Origin: Desulfobacterales bacterium
GTDB lineage: Bacteria > Desulfobacterota > Desulfobacteria > Desulfobacterales > Desulfosarcinaceae
Direction of reading: 5' to 3'
Assembly: GCA_016218685.1 (NCBI GenBank)
Contig: JACRDD010000025.1
Location: forward strand, 1 to 40,137
Length of the DNA stretch: 40,137 bases
Position numbers and translations under genes: made by a program. The notes below the pieces were generated by a model. It made no database searches. It was not told where the DNA came from and saw nothing but the letters and a program-made list of their open reading frames with translations. This document shows, in pieces, positions 6,458 to 15,217 of the stretch (its first letter is position 1; every line of letters begins with the position of its first letter).

Positions 6458-9400
6458 TCAAATGGAATCGGGGCGCTTGGGCGTCTTTGGACCGTACGTC
6501 TGTTTCGAGATGCCGAGCTTCTTGATTCGGAAGGTCAAGGTGTTCGGGTGGATCTTGAGCAGTTCGGCGGCGCCGCCCGGGCCGTGGATTTTCCCATGGG
6601 TTTGCGCCAGGGCCCACGCGATGTGCCGGCGTTCGTTGTCTTGCAAGCTCACGGCCGAAGGCTCCTGAAATGTGGCCTGCGAAGGGTCCTTCAACACATC
6701 GGCGATCCCGGCTTGCGGTGAAGCCAGGAAGCGTTCGACGCAGTTCTTGAGTTCCCGCACATTGCCCGGCCAATCGTAGGCCATCAGCGCATTCATCTCC
6801 TCGTCCGCAACGAACCGCGCGAGCCGGCCGGCCCGGGCGGCATTCTCGTTCAAGAACGATTGGACCAGCAACGGGATATCCGCTCTTCTTTCGCGCAACG
6901 GCGGGACATGGATCGGAAAGACATGGATCCGGTAAAACAGGTCGGCCCGGAACAATTTCCTTTCGATGGCCTGTTCCAGATTGCGGTTGGTGGCGGTGAT
7001 CAGCCGAAAATCGGAACGCAGCGTCTTTTTGCCGCCCACTCTTTCGAACTCCTTGGTTTCCAGAACCCGGAGCAGACGCACCTGAATATCCAACGGCAGA
7101 TCGCCGATTTCATCTAAAAACAGCGTGCCGTTGTGGGCCTTTTCGAAACGGCCGATATGCTGCCGGGTGGCGCCGGTGAACGATCCCTTCTCATGTCCGA
7201 AAAGCTCGCTGTAGATCAGTTCTTCGGAAAGGGCGCTGCAATTGAGGGAGATAAACGGCCGATCCTTCCGGCGGGAGTGATTCACTATGGCTTTGGCCAC
7301 CAATTCTTTGCCGACGCCGGTTTCGCCGAGAATCAAAACCGTGGTGTCGGTGGGCGCGATCTCGCCGATTTGGGCCAATACTTTTCGGATTTGAGGGCTT
7401 TCACCCACGATGCTTCCGGAAGCGACCGGTGCGCCATCGGAGGGCTGTCGTTCATAATGGCCTTTGATGGCCGCAATTTGCTCTGCAAGGCGCGCGTTCT
7501 CCTTGAGCAGGGCATCGTTTTGGAGAATCAGGGCCAGGGGGCAGGCCAAGGCCGACAGCCGGTCCAGCAGGGATGGGTCGAACGCGTTGCTCAGCAGGCG
7601 GTTGTCATGGTAGAGCACGCCCATCGCCTGATCATTCAGGATGATCGGAACGCAAATGCGCGATAGAATTTTGTCTTCTTCGGTCGCGGCGCTGTCGGAC
7701 CGCGCGCCGGCCCCCTGAACCTTTCCCCGGCGACTTTCAACAACCTCGGCCATCATCTGGAGCGAAGAGACGAACTCGGGAAGATCGATTTGATCCTGGG
7801 TCAGGTTTTTGGAGGCTCTGAGAAGCAAGCGGCCGTTCGTTTGCGGGTCGGCGACCAGAAAAATTCCGCCTCGTTCGGCTCCCGCGATGCGGTTCGCGGT
7901 GGAAAGCATAAACTGGATGGCCTCTTTGTCGTTTTGCTTCCGGCTCAAGGCATCGTGGACGGCCAGCAGTTGGGTGAACCCATCGTCGCTCAGGTTGGAT
8001 TTTTCCACCAGGGGCTTCAAATCGTCGGGAATCAGACGTTCATTGAGCGGGTAGAGGATCTGGCCGGCGGCCTCGGCCATGGCCCGGGCCTGATTCCCAT
8101 GGCCCTGCAAGAGGTAAAGGCGGGCCAGTTCGAGACGCGTTTTGGCCAACTCGATGGCCTGTCCGGAAAGCTCCAAATAATGAACCGACTTCTTCAGGGT
8201 GGCGACGATTTGCGGATACGGAACCGCGGCTTTTTTTTCCTGAAGCGCTTTGAAGCGGTAGGCCACCCCTTTGAGAAAGATATTGCCGCCGGCGATCGTC
8301 TCCTGGACTTCCCGGGCGATGGAGATGCCCGGCAATGCGGGCAATCGCCCGTTGTCCATGGCCCAGCAAAGCGCCATCAGATAGGGCCAGGGCCGCACCG
8401 AAACATCCACCTGCCGGCTCAAGGCATAGAAACGTTTGAGGTGGCGCAGGCAGCGATCCGGCTGCTCCTTGAGATAGTAGGCGTAGGCCAGCATCAGCTC
8501 GCCCTGGATCGTGGTCCAGTCGGGTTGCAGCTTTCCGGCCTCTTGCACCGAAGGGATCAGGTGCCGGAGGGCGTCATCGATGCGCCCGATATCGATGAGC
8601 GTGGCGCCGATGCAGATGCCGGAATGGGCCGCCAGCCCGACGTCGCCGCGTTCGCGGCAATGCCCGCGGATGGCGTCCAGCATGCCGATGCCCTGGGTCA
8701 CCTGGCCGATCTGGCCGTAACAGGTGCCGACGGTCATGGCGGCCAGCAGGGGAAATCGTGCGCACGGGAACTTTTCCACGTCGCTGTGCGCGCGCTCATA
8801 GTCGCCCACGGCGTCTTTGAACAGACCCTGCCAATAGAGTAGAAACGTCTTGAAGTTGGCCATGGCGCGCGAGAGTTTGGGGTCGCCGAGGCGCTGGGCC
8901 AGTTGCCACGCGCTGTCGAAATGCGCCAGGGCGCTTTTGTACTTGGATTGCAGCCATTTGTTTTTGGCAAAGCCCATGTGAATCGTGGCCTGATACCCCA
9001 AGTCGCCGATCTTCTTGGCCCGCAGCATGGCTTCCGTGAGAATTCCAAGCACCCTTTTGACGTCGTTGCCGGCCGTATTGAGCTTCGAAAATTCGATGGC
9101 CGCATCGCAGAAGAGTTGGTCTGCCCCCGCCTCGGGGCGTCCGGAGAGATCCTCGACGATCTTGATGAAGCAACGCTGCGCCGCTTCGGTGCGGTATTGG
9201 GAACGATGGCTTTTGGCGGCGCGCATCAGCCATTGGCAGCCTTCCAGGGTGTTGCGGGAAGCATTCAATAGATGGCTTGCGATGATGTCCGCCTTCCGGG
9301 GGTCATCGGGCAGTTCCTGGATGAGCATCTGGGCAATGCGCCGGTGATACGCCTCTTTTTCGTCGGGGGGCAGGCTGTTTTGGAGTTTACGCCGGGCCTT

Positions 9401-9586
9401 GGCATCGCTGAAGAAGAACGAACCGATCTCGCCGCGTTGAACCACGCCTGCCTTGACGGCCTCTTCGAGGCAGTGCAGCACTTGGGAGGCCTTATTGCGG
9501 GTCAGCTCCTGAATCCAATCGATGGAAAAACTGCCCGTGAACAGGGCTGAGACCGCCAGGATGCGGTGGTGCGCGTCGTTTTGCAT
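6458..9586 (-). CDS. sigma-54-dependent activator with TPR-like, GAF, AAA+ and Fis domains
   Basis: 1042 residues. The N-terminal 120 residues (winged-helix-like) and a long helical region to about residue 530 resemble the non-ATPase part of MalT/AAA-TPR regulators. A GAF sensor domain covers about 535-700. The AAA+ sigma-54 interaction domain runs from about 727 to 960, with Walker A GETGVGKE (near 750), the sigma-54 contact loop GSFTGA, Walker [10 protein letters not shown] and arginine fingers in [10 protein letters not shown]. The last 60 residues hold a Fis-type helix-turn-helix ([20 protein letters not shown]). It diverges from the glycyl radical enzyme gene, which has a sigma-54 promoter, so it very likely activates that operon. 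The signal it senses is unknown. There is no receiver domain. Confidence 0.93.
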   Translation of the reverse strand: MQNDAHHRILAVSALFTGSFSIDWIQELTRNKASQVLHCLEEAVKAGVVQRGEIGSFFFSDAKARRKLQNSLPPDEKEAYHRRIAQMLIQELPDDPRKADIIASHLLNASRNTLEGCQWLMRAAKSHRSQYRTEAAQRCFIKIVEDLSGRPEAGADQLFCDAAIEFSKLNTAGNDVKRVLGILTEAMLRAKKIGDLGYQATIHMGFAKNKWLQSKYKSALAHFDSAWQLAQRLGDPKLSRAMANFKTFLLYWQGLFKDAVGDYERAHSDVEKFPCARFPLLAAMTVGTCYGQIGQVTQGIGMLDAIRGHCRERGDVGLAAHSGICIGATLIDIGRIDDALRHLIPSVQEAGKLQPDWTTIQGELMLAYAYYLKEQPDRCLRHLKRFYALSRQVDVSVRPWPYLMALCWAMDNGRLPALPGISIAREVQETIAGGNIFLKGVAYRFKALQEKKAAVPYPQIVATLKKSVHYLELSGQAIELAKTRLELARLYLLQGHGNQARAMAEAAGQILYPLNERLIPDDLKPLVEKSNLSDDGFTQLLAVHDALSRKQNDKEAIQFMLSTANRIAGAERGGIFLVADPQTNGRLLLRASKNLTQDQIDLPEFVSSLQMMAEVVESRRGKVQGAGARSDSAATEEDKILSRICVPIILNDQAMGVLYHDNRLLSNAFDPSLLDRLSALACPLALILQNDALLKENARLAEQIAAIKGHYERQPSDGAPVASGSIVGESPQIRKVLAQIGEIAPTDTTVLILGETGVGKELVAKAIVNHSRRKDRPFISLNCSALSEELIYSELFGHEKGSFTGATRQHIGRFEKAHNGTLFLDEIGDLPLDIQVRLLRVLETKEFERVGGKKTLRSDFRLITATNRNLEQAIERKLFRADLFYRIHVFPIHVPPLRERRADIPLLVQSFLNENAARAGRLARFVADEEMNALMAYDWPGNVRELKNCVERFLASPQAGIADVLKDPSQATFQEPSAVSLQDNERRHIAWALAQTHGKIHGPGGAAELLKIHPNTLTFRIKKLGISKQTYGPKTPKRPDSI

Positions 9587-9651
9587 GTTCTACCTTGTCC
9601 GTTGCGGTGTTCAGTGGCCATTGCGGAATCACCACGGTTCGTTATGAATGC

Positions 9652-9685
9652 ATTACAACATGTGGGCGCCAATCACAACATTTGG
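9652..9685 (+). promoter_or_regulatory. candidate upstream activator sites (tandem repeat)
   Basis: ATTACAACATGTGG (9652-9665) and ATCACAACATTTGG (9672-9685) differ at two positions and are 20 bases apart start to start, two helical turns, so both lie on the same DNA face. They are 76 to 109 bases upstream of the -24 box, the usual place for enhancer binding by a sigma-54 activator. The divergent activator gene begins 66 bases to the left. Binding by that protein is an inference. Confidence 0.55.
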
Positions 9686-9760
9686 TAATCGGACCGCCGG
9701 CGATTGGGGGGCGGGTGTGCATTCCGATAAAATACCGGATGGTTATAAGCCATCCTGAGC

Positions 9761-9776
9761 TGGCACATCGCATGCA
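9761..9776 (+). promoter_or_regulatory. sigma-54 (-24/-12) promoter of the glycyl radical enzyme operon
   Basis: TGGCACATCGCATGCA matches the TGGCAC-N5-TTGCA consensus with one mismatch, and keeps the invariant GG (9762-9763) and GC (9774-9775) exactly 10 bases apart. Transcription would begin near 9787, about 40 bases before the TTG start of the enzyme gene. Adjacent divergent presence of a sigma-54 activator makes this assignment strong. Confidence 0.75.
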
Positions 9777-9826
9777 CTCTATTCTGGATCAACCGAAACC
9801 GCTCCACCTGCCAAAGGAGGCACCCA

Positions 9827-12235
9827 TTGGAAAGCCAGACCCTATCACCCGAGAAACTACGCAAGAAAGTCGTCAGCCGGGGCATCCGCAACATCAAACG
9901 CGGGACGGTGGATGACGATTCCAAACGCGGCATGTTCCGCCCTGAAATACGGCTGGACTTGCAGCGCTCGCGCCTGATGACCGAGTCGTTCAAACAGACC
10001 GACGGTCAGCCCATGGTGTTGCGCCGGGCCAGGGCCCTGGCCAATGTCCTCAACAAAATGGGGATCTTCATCCGGGAGTATGAGCGCGTCGTCGGCTACC
10101 AGACCGCCGATCCCAACGGGATCTATCATCCCATCGACCAGAACTGGAAATCCCCCCGGCGGCTGGCCAACAGCGAGGCCGGCAAGAGCCTGCTGGATGC
10201 GGCCGGCCGCAAGGAGCTGGATGAATTGTGCGAATACTGGAAGGGCAAGTCCATGAGCGACCGCCACCAGGCCGCCTTGCCCGAAAGTCTTAAACCGTAC
10301 TGGACCTATGAGGGCACTTTTCTCTGGAGCCAGTTGTCCGAACTGGGCATCCCCAATTACGAGAAATTGTTCAAGGTGGGCCTGAACGGGTTGATCGCAG
10401 AGGCCCGGCAGCGGATCGCCGAGATCGGGACCACGATCCCGGTGGATTACGTCGAGCAGAGGAATTTCCTGGAGGCGGTCATCATCTCCCTGGAGGCGGT
10501 CATCGCCTTTGCCGGCCGCTATGCGGCCTTGGCCCAGAAAACGGCGGCCGCCGAAACCAACGCCGGCCGCAAGCGGATACTCGAAGAGATCGCCCTAACG
10601 TGCGGCCGGGTGCCGGCCCATCCGCCGCAGACCTTCGTGGAGGCCATCCAGTTCTTCTACTTCATCCATCTGGTGCGCTACCTGGAGTACTCCACGTTGG
10701 GGATCGGCGTGCGCCTGGACCACCTGTTCGGTCCGTATTACGAGAATGATCTGAAGGCGGGGCGCATCACCCGGGAGGAGACCCTGGGCATCCTGCAACT
10801 GCTGTGGATCAAGCTCAACGAGCTGGGGCTGGTCTATTCTCCCACGGTGAGTTCGGTGTACGGCGGGGTGGCCTCCCTGCAGGCGGTCACCATCGGCGGC
10901 ACGGATGAAAACGGTAAGGACGTGACCAACGATCTGACCTATTTGACCCTCGAGGCGGCCAAAAGCCTGAAGCTGATCGAGCCCAGCATCGTGCTGCGGA
11001 TTCACGAGGGCACACCCGAGCCGGTCTATGCCAAGGCGGTGGAAGTGATCAAGACCGGCATCGGCTATCCTTCGCTGTTCAACGACGAAGCGCTGCTGCC
11101 GCTCTATGCGCGCTGGGGCGTGCCCGCGGACGAGGCCCGCAACTACGCGGTGACCGGCTGCGTCTATATCGAAATTCCCGGCAAGAACATGATGCGCCGC
11201 TCGTGCGGGTATTTCGTTTTGCCCAAGTGTCTCTGGTGGGCGCTGCATCAGGGCGTCGATCCCCGGACCCAGGCGCAGCACGGGGCCAGAACGCCCGACC
11301 CGGCCGGCTTCCGCGGCTGGGAAGATGTGCTGGCGGCCTATGCCCAACAGGTGACGTTCTTCACCACCAAGATCGAACAACTGGAGCGCATCAACCTGGA
11401 GCTCTACACGGAGTTCTGCCCCCGGCCGTTCTACTCGGCGGTGATGGACGGCTGCATCGAAACAGGCAAGGAGGCCCGCAAATGGGTCTATCCGTCGATG
11501 GTCCATCACTTCCTGCAGGTGATCGGCGGGACCAATGTGGCCGATGCCATCACCGCCATCCGCAAGGTGGTCTTCGAAGACCAGCGCGTGACCCTGCCGG
11601 AACTGATCGCCATCATGGACCGCAACTGGGAAGGCCGCGAAGAGATTCGCCAGGCCTGCCTCAATGCGCCCAAATTCGGCAACGATGACGATTATGCCGA
11701 TGCGATCGCGGCCGAAGTTCAGGCCCGGGGCGAGGCGGCCATGGAAGCGGTCAAGGACCGCTACGGGTATTCCCATCGCGGCGACGGCAGCGCGGTGTCG
11801 GCCACCTACGGTCTGGCCCAGGACACGCCGGCGACGCCCGACGGGCGGGTGGACGGCGAGCCTTTCTGCGACTCGACCCTGGCGCCGGCGCCGGGCAAAG
11901 ACAAGAAGGGGCCCACGGCGGTGCTCAAGTCGGTCTCCAAAATCAGCACGGTCCAGACCTTCAATCATCTGCTCAACCAGAAGTTTTTGCCCAGGTTTTT
12001 GGAGGAAGATCTCAAGCCCGCGTTCATGGGCTATCTGAAAACGTGGAAGGAGATGAACATCCCCCACATCCAATTCAACATCGTGGACCGGCAGACGCTG
12101 ATCGCCGCCAAGGCCCAGCCGGAGAAGTACAGCGATCTGATCGTCCGGGTGGCCGGCTTCAGCGCCTACTTCGTCGACTTGTCGGCCGGCTTGCAGGATC
12201 ACATTATCGCCCGCACCGAGCAGAATCTGACCTGA
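9827..12235 (+). CDS. glycyl radical enzyme (PFL-like), unknown substrate
   Basis: 802 residues; the TTG start at 9827 is supported by AAAGGAGG six bases upstream. The PFL-type barrel spans most of the protein. The glycyl radical loop RVAGFSAYF places the radical on Gly777. The catalytic cysteine is C445 in VTGCVYIEIPGKN. In glycerol/diol dehydratase and choline TMA-lyase the residue two after this Cys is a catalytic Glu (GCVEP); here it is Tyr447, so a classical elimination with that base is unlikely. Length and overall pattern are those of the dehydratase/decarboxylase branch rather than PFL proper, which has paired Cys. The activase follows after 13 bases. No microcompartment, dehydrogenase or transport genes adjoin it, so the substrate cannot be inferred. 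Cytoplasmic and oxygen sensitive by family. Confidence 0.9.
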   Translation: MESQTLSPEKLRKKVVSRGIRNIKRGTVDDDSKRGMFRPEIRLDLQRSRLMTESFKQTDGQPMVLRRARALANVLNKMGIFIREYERVVGYQTADPNGIYHPIDQNWKSPRRLANSEAGKSLLDAAGRKELDELCEYWKGKSMSDRHQAALPESLKPYWTYEGTFLWSQLSELGIPNYEKLFKVGLNGLIAEARQRIAEIGTTIPVDYVEQRNFLEAVIISLEAVIAFAGRYAALAQKTAAAETNAGRKRILEEIALTCGRVPAHPPQTFVEAIQFFYFIHLVRYLEYSTLGIGVRLDHLFGPYYENDLKAGRITREETLGILQLLWIKLNELGLVYSPTVSSVYGGVASLQAVTIGGTDENGKDVTNDLTYLTLEAAKSLKLIEPSIVLRIHEGTPEPVYAKAVEVIKTGIGYPSLFNDEALLPLYARWGVPADEARNYAVTGCVYIEIPGKNMMRRSCGYFVLPKCLWWALHQGVDPRTQAQHGARTPDPAGFRGWEDVLAAYAQQVTFFTTKIEQLERINLELYTEFCPRPFYSAVMDGCIETGKEARKWVYPSMVHHFLQVIGGTNVADAITAIRKVVFEDQRVTLPELIAIMDRNWEGREEIRQACLNAPKFGNDDDYADAIAAEVQARGEAAMEAVKDRYGYSHRGDGSAVSATYGLAQDTPATPDGRVDGEPFCDSTLAPAPGKDKKGPTAVLKSVSKISTVQTFNHLLNQKFLPRFLEEDLKPAFMGYLKTWKEMNIPHIQFNIVDRQTLIAAKAQPEKYSDLIVRVAGFSAYFVDLSAGLQDHIIARTEQNLT

Positions 12236-12248
12236 CAAGGAGCGTGGC

Positions 12249-13172
12249 ATGGCGCCAGCGATAGCAAACGGCGGTGACAGCGGGCTGGTCTTCAATATCC
12301 AGCGCTTCAGCGTCCACGACGGCCCCGGCATCCGGACCACGGTCTTCCTGAAGGGTTGCCCGCTGCGCTGCCTGTGGTGTTCGAACCCGGAGTCCCAGGA
12401 TTCGCATCCGGTGCTCATGGTGCGCGACATCAATTGCAAGGGGTGCCGGGCCTGTCTGCCGGCCTGCCCCCGGGGGGCCATCGCCTTCGGGGCGGCCGGC
12501 CGAACCATCGATCGAAGCAATTGCGACAACTGTTTGCAGTGCGTGGCGGCCTGCCTTTACGATTCCCTGCAACGCTGCGGAAGTCGACTGACGGTCCAGG
12601 CGGTGGTGGCCGAAGTTCTACAGGACCGGCTCTTCTACAAGAACTCGGGGGGCGGTGTGACGCTCTCGGGCGGAGAGCCGCTGATGCAGAGCCGATTTGC
12701 CGCCGCCGTCATGGCGGCGTGCAAGCAGGAAGGCCTGCACACCGCCCTGGAGACGTCGGGGCAGGCCCCCTGGGAGGAGATGGAACGGGTCCTGGCGTGG
12801 GCCGATGTGATTCTCTTCGATATCAAGCAGCTCGATGCGGCGCTGCACCAGCGCACCACGGGCGTGGGCAATGCCACGATTCTATCCAACCTGCGCCGGG
12901 CGGCGACCGTCCGCCCGGTCTGGCTGCGGGTTCCCTTGATTGCCGGATTCAACGATGCCGCCGACCACATCCGGAGCGTGGCCCTGCTCGGAAAGGAGAT
13001 CGGCGCTCAAAAGATATCGCTGTTGCCCTATCACGAGGGCGGGCGATCCAAGCAAAACAGCCTGGGCCGGCCTTATGACTTTCAGGAGGGCAAAGCCCCG
13101 GACGAGGAGCGATTGAAGCTGCTCAAGGGGCTCATCGAAGAGACGGGCCTGCCGGCCTCCATCGGTAGTTAG
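12249..13172 (+). CDS. glycyl radical enzyme activating protein (radical SAM)
   Basis: 307 residues starting at ATG 12249 behind an AAGGAG site. The radical SAM cluster is C37-x3-C41-x2-C44 (CPLRCLWC), followed by an inserted ferredoxin-like domain with two more Cys sets (C63, C66, C69, C73 and C92, C95, C98, C102), typical of activases of the dehydratase/lyase branch and absent from PflA. The SAM-binding GGE motif is in TLSGGEPLMQ. The enzyme abstracts a hydrogen from Gly777 of its partner using S-adenosylmethionine and electrons from a reduced carrier. It is the second gene of the sigma-54-controlled operon. Its stop codon lies inside a fragment of a dispersed repeat. Confidence 0.95.
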   Translation: MAPAIANGGDSGLVFNIQRFSVHDGPGIRTTVFLKGCPLRCLWCSNPESQDSHPVLMVRDINCKGCRACLPACPRGAIAFGAAGRTIDRSNCDNCLQCVAACLYDSLQRCGSRLTVQAVVAEVLQDRLFYKNSGGGVTLSGGEPLMQSRFAAAVMAACKQEGLHTALETSGQAPWEEMERVLAWADVILFDIKQLDAALHQRTTGVGNATILSNLRRAATVRPVWLRVPLIAGFNDAADHIRSVALLGKEIGAQKISLLPYHEGGRSKQNSLGRPYDFQEGKAPDEERLKLLKGLIEETGLPASIGS

Positions 13173-13189
13173 TGTCCACCCGGGAATGG
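13166..13189. repeat. terminal fragment of the TGTCCATCCGGG repeat
   Basis: These 24 bases match the reverse complement of the right end of the inverted-repeat element at 19184-19337, with two mismatches (TAGTTAGTGTCCACCCGG against TAATTAGTGTCCATCCGG, then GAATGG in both). Only the terminus is present. It includes the activase stop codon and touches the gene fragment starting at 13192. Confidence 0.6.
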
Positions 13190-13191
13190 TG

Positions 13192-13288
13192 GGGGTCCTT
13201 GCGGTCTTCCACGCGTTGCACGATCTCCGTGATGCGGTAGCCGGACTGCAAGGCGGCCAGGCGGCCCAGCAGCTCGGGCGCCGCGGGA
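13192..13288 (-). pseudogene. duplicated, internally deleted fragment of the 1027-residue gene
   Basis: Bases 13192-13228 match 16745-16781 with one mismatch. Bases 13229 to about 13270 match 16974 to about 17015, and 13272 to about 13288 resemble 17042-17058. Read on the minus strand, the fragment encodes PELLGRLAALQSGYRIT joined to EIVQRVEDRKDP. In the intact gene these two pieces are 64 codons apart, and PELL is 8 codons further from RLAAL. Both losses keep the reading frame. The remaining 150 bases up to the antiporter gene show no match and no clear gene. Confidence 0.7.
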
Positions 13289-13444
13289 CACACCAGCAAC
13301 GTTCCCATGAGCGAGATCCGCAAAGAGAACGTAATGCTTGCGCACACTTGTCTTTGGTGAGAAACTACCGCAAGAGCATGGCGCTCCGGTGCTTGTCGTG
13401 ATCCCCGATCGCAGCTTCTACACAACATGTAAAGAGCTCAAAAT

Positions 13445-15040
13445 ATGAACCCATTATGGATTTTGGCGGCATTTCTCTTCGGTGCTGTTATCAGCAAAAT
13501 CGGTTTGCCTCCCCTTGTAGGATATTTGCTCGCCGGATTTGTTCTGAACAGTATCGGTGTTACGGGCGGCGATCTACTGGAAAAGGTGGCTGGTGCAGGA
13601 GTTACGCTGCTTCTGTTTACCATCGGATTGAAGCTGAAGCTTAAAAGCCTCGCAAAACCCGAAGTCTGGGCCGGTACTTCCCTTCACATGCTTTTCACGG
13701 CCATTATTTTCGGATTTTTGATCTTGATGCTTGGGTTTTCAGGTGTCCCCCTTTTTGATCAATTGAAGGGGCCGACAACGCTGCTGATCGCATTCGCCCT
13801 GAGTTTTTCCAGCACGGTCTTTGCCGTGAAAGTGATAGAGGAAAAAAAGGAGATGGCCTCGGGGCATGCGGCTGTCGCAATCGGCATCCTGATTATGCAG
13901 GATATTATTGCGGTTGGCTTTTTGGCGGCATCCACAGGAAAAATTCCTTCCATATGGGCCGTACCTTTTTTGGTGTCGCTTATTATTGCGAGGCCTATTC
14001 TTGGAAGACTCATGGCGGTGTGCGGTCATGGCGAACTGCTGATGCTGTTCGGCATCCTGATGACAGTTGCCGGTTACAGCGGGTTCGAACTCGTTGGGTT
14101 GAAAGGCGACCTTGGGGCGCTGGTGGTGGGCATGCTCTTTGCCGCTCACCCCAAGGCAACGGAACTGGCCGACAGGTTGCTCGGATTCAAAGATTTGTTT
14201 TTGATCGGCTTCTTTTTAAATATCGGCATTTCCGGCTCTCCAACGCTCACAGGATTCATAATCGCGCTGTTGCTGGCCCTGGTCATGCCGTTCAAGACCG
14301 GATTGTTTTTTATCCTCCTTACCCGTTTCAAGCTGCGCGCCCGCACATCGTTACTTGCCGCTCTCAGTTTGTCGAACTACAGTGAGTTCGGTCTGATTGT
14401 CGGATCAATCGGCGCTGCCAACGGCTGGATCAGCAGTGAATGGTTGGTGGTCATTGCGCTTGCGCTTTCACTGACCTTTATCATGGCCGCACCCTTGAAT
14501 GCAGCTTCCCACAGCATATATGCGCGTGTTTCCGGCCGCCTGAAATTTTTCGAGACTTCGACCCGGCGACCGGAAGACGAGTCCATCGAGCCGGGCGACG
14601 CTGAAATTGCGATTCTCGGTATGGGCGGCGTCGGGACGAGCGCCTATGATGAACTGAGACGTCGATACGGTGATATCGTGATCGGTGTCGATTTTAATAC
14701 CGAAAAGGTGGAAGAGCACCAGAAAAAGGGAAGACGGGTGTTTTTCGGAGACGCCAGCGACAGTGATTTCTGGGAACGCGTCGAACCTTCCAAAAGCCGG
14801 GTCTGCCTGGTTATGCTGGCCTTGCCCGATCCTAGGACAAGCATATTTTCAATTCAGCAGATGAAGGAAAGAGGTTACAGAGGTCAGGTTACCGCTTCTG
14901 TCCGCTATGAAGATGAAATTCAGCTTTTAGAAGATGCCGGGATCGATGCCGTATATAATTTATATGAAGAAGCGGGTGTTGGTTTTGCCGACCATGTGTG
15001 CGAGCACATGGATTATTGTAAGCTTAAAAATCTCGAGTAG
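13445..15040 (+). CDS. Kef-type cation/proton antiporter (CPA2) with RCK domain
   Basis: 531 residues. Residues 1 to about 375 contain about a dozen hydrophobic helices of the CPA2 Na+/H+ exchanger fold, including LPPLVGYLLAGFVL, SLSFSSTVFAVKV-like helix 5 and LKGDLGALVVGML. From about residue 385 there is a cytoplasmic RCK/TrkA-N domain with the nucleotide motif AILGMGGVGTSAYDEL followed by IGVDFNTEKVEEHQ. Such proteins move K+ or Na+ against protons and are gated by NAD(H) or other ligands. There is no KefF/KefG partner. The Shine-Dalgarno is modest (AAAGAG). The gene is lower in GC than its neighbours. Confidence 0.9.
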   Translation: MNPLWILAAFLFGAVISKIGLPPLVGYLLAGFVLNSIGVTGGDLLEKVAGAGVTLLLFTIGLKLKLKSLAKPEVWAGTSLHMLFTAIIFGFLILMLGFSGVPLFDQLKGPTTLLIAFALSFSSTVFAVKVIEEKKEMASGHAAVAIGILIMQDIIAVGFLAASTGKIPSIWAVPFLVSLIIARPILGRLMAVCGHGELLMLFGILMTVAGYSGFELVGLKGDLGALVVGMLFAAHPKATELADRLLGFKDLFLIGFFLNIGISGSPTLTGFIIALLLALVMPFKTGLFFILLTRFKLRARTSLLAALSLSNYSEFGLIVGSIGAANGWISSEWLVVIALALSLTFIMAAPLNAASHSIYARVSGRLKFFETSTRRPEDESIEPGDAEIAILGMGGVGTSAYDELRRRYGDIVIGVDFNTEKVEEHQKKGRRVFFGDASDSDFWERVEPSKSRVCLVMLALPDPRTSIFSIQQMKERGYRGQVTASVRYEDEIQLLEDAGIDAVYNLYEEAGVGFADHVCEHMDYCKLKNLE

Positions 15041-15217
15041 TGTTCACCCCTTTCCCAATCAATCAAGAGCGCCGATCAACTCTATGAAGACGTGTCCCCT
15101 AGAGATATACCGAGATTGGAGTTTGATGATGTGCTGAACCAAGCCGTCGAGGCCGGTCGCCTGCGAGTCGAGAGGAAGGGGTCTTGTCCGAAAAGGCTAT
15201 CGTGTTCTTCATTGCCT

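Noticed and set aside
13132..13428. 98-codon minus-strand frame as a real gene
   Set aside because: Only its middle resembles protein, and that is explained as a duplicated gene fragment; the rest overlaps the activase 3' end and shows no support.
13422..13430. ACAACATGT before the antiporter gene, identical to part of the upstream activator repeat
   Set aside because: Nine bases, single copy, no sigma-54 promoter beside it; chance is sufficient.
15041..15217. Open frame encoding SADQLYEDVSPRDIPRLEF and onwards, possibly a gene remnant
   Set aside because: Reads protein-like but has no start, no ribosome binding site and no recognised homologue; too short to call.
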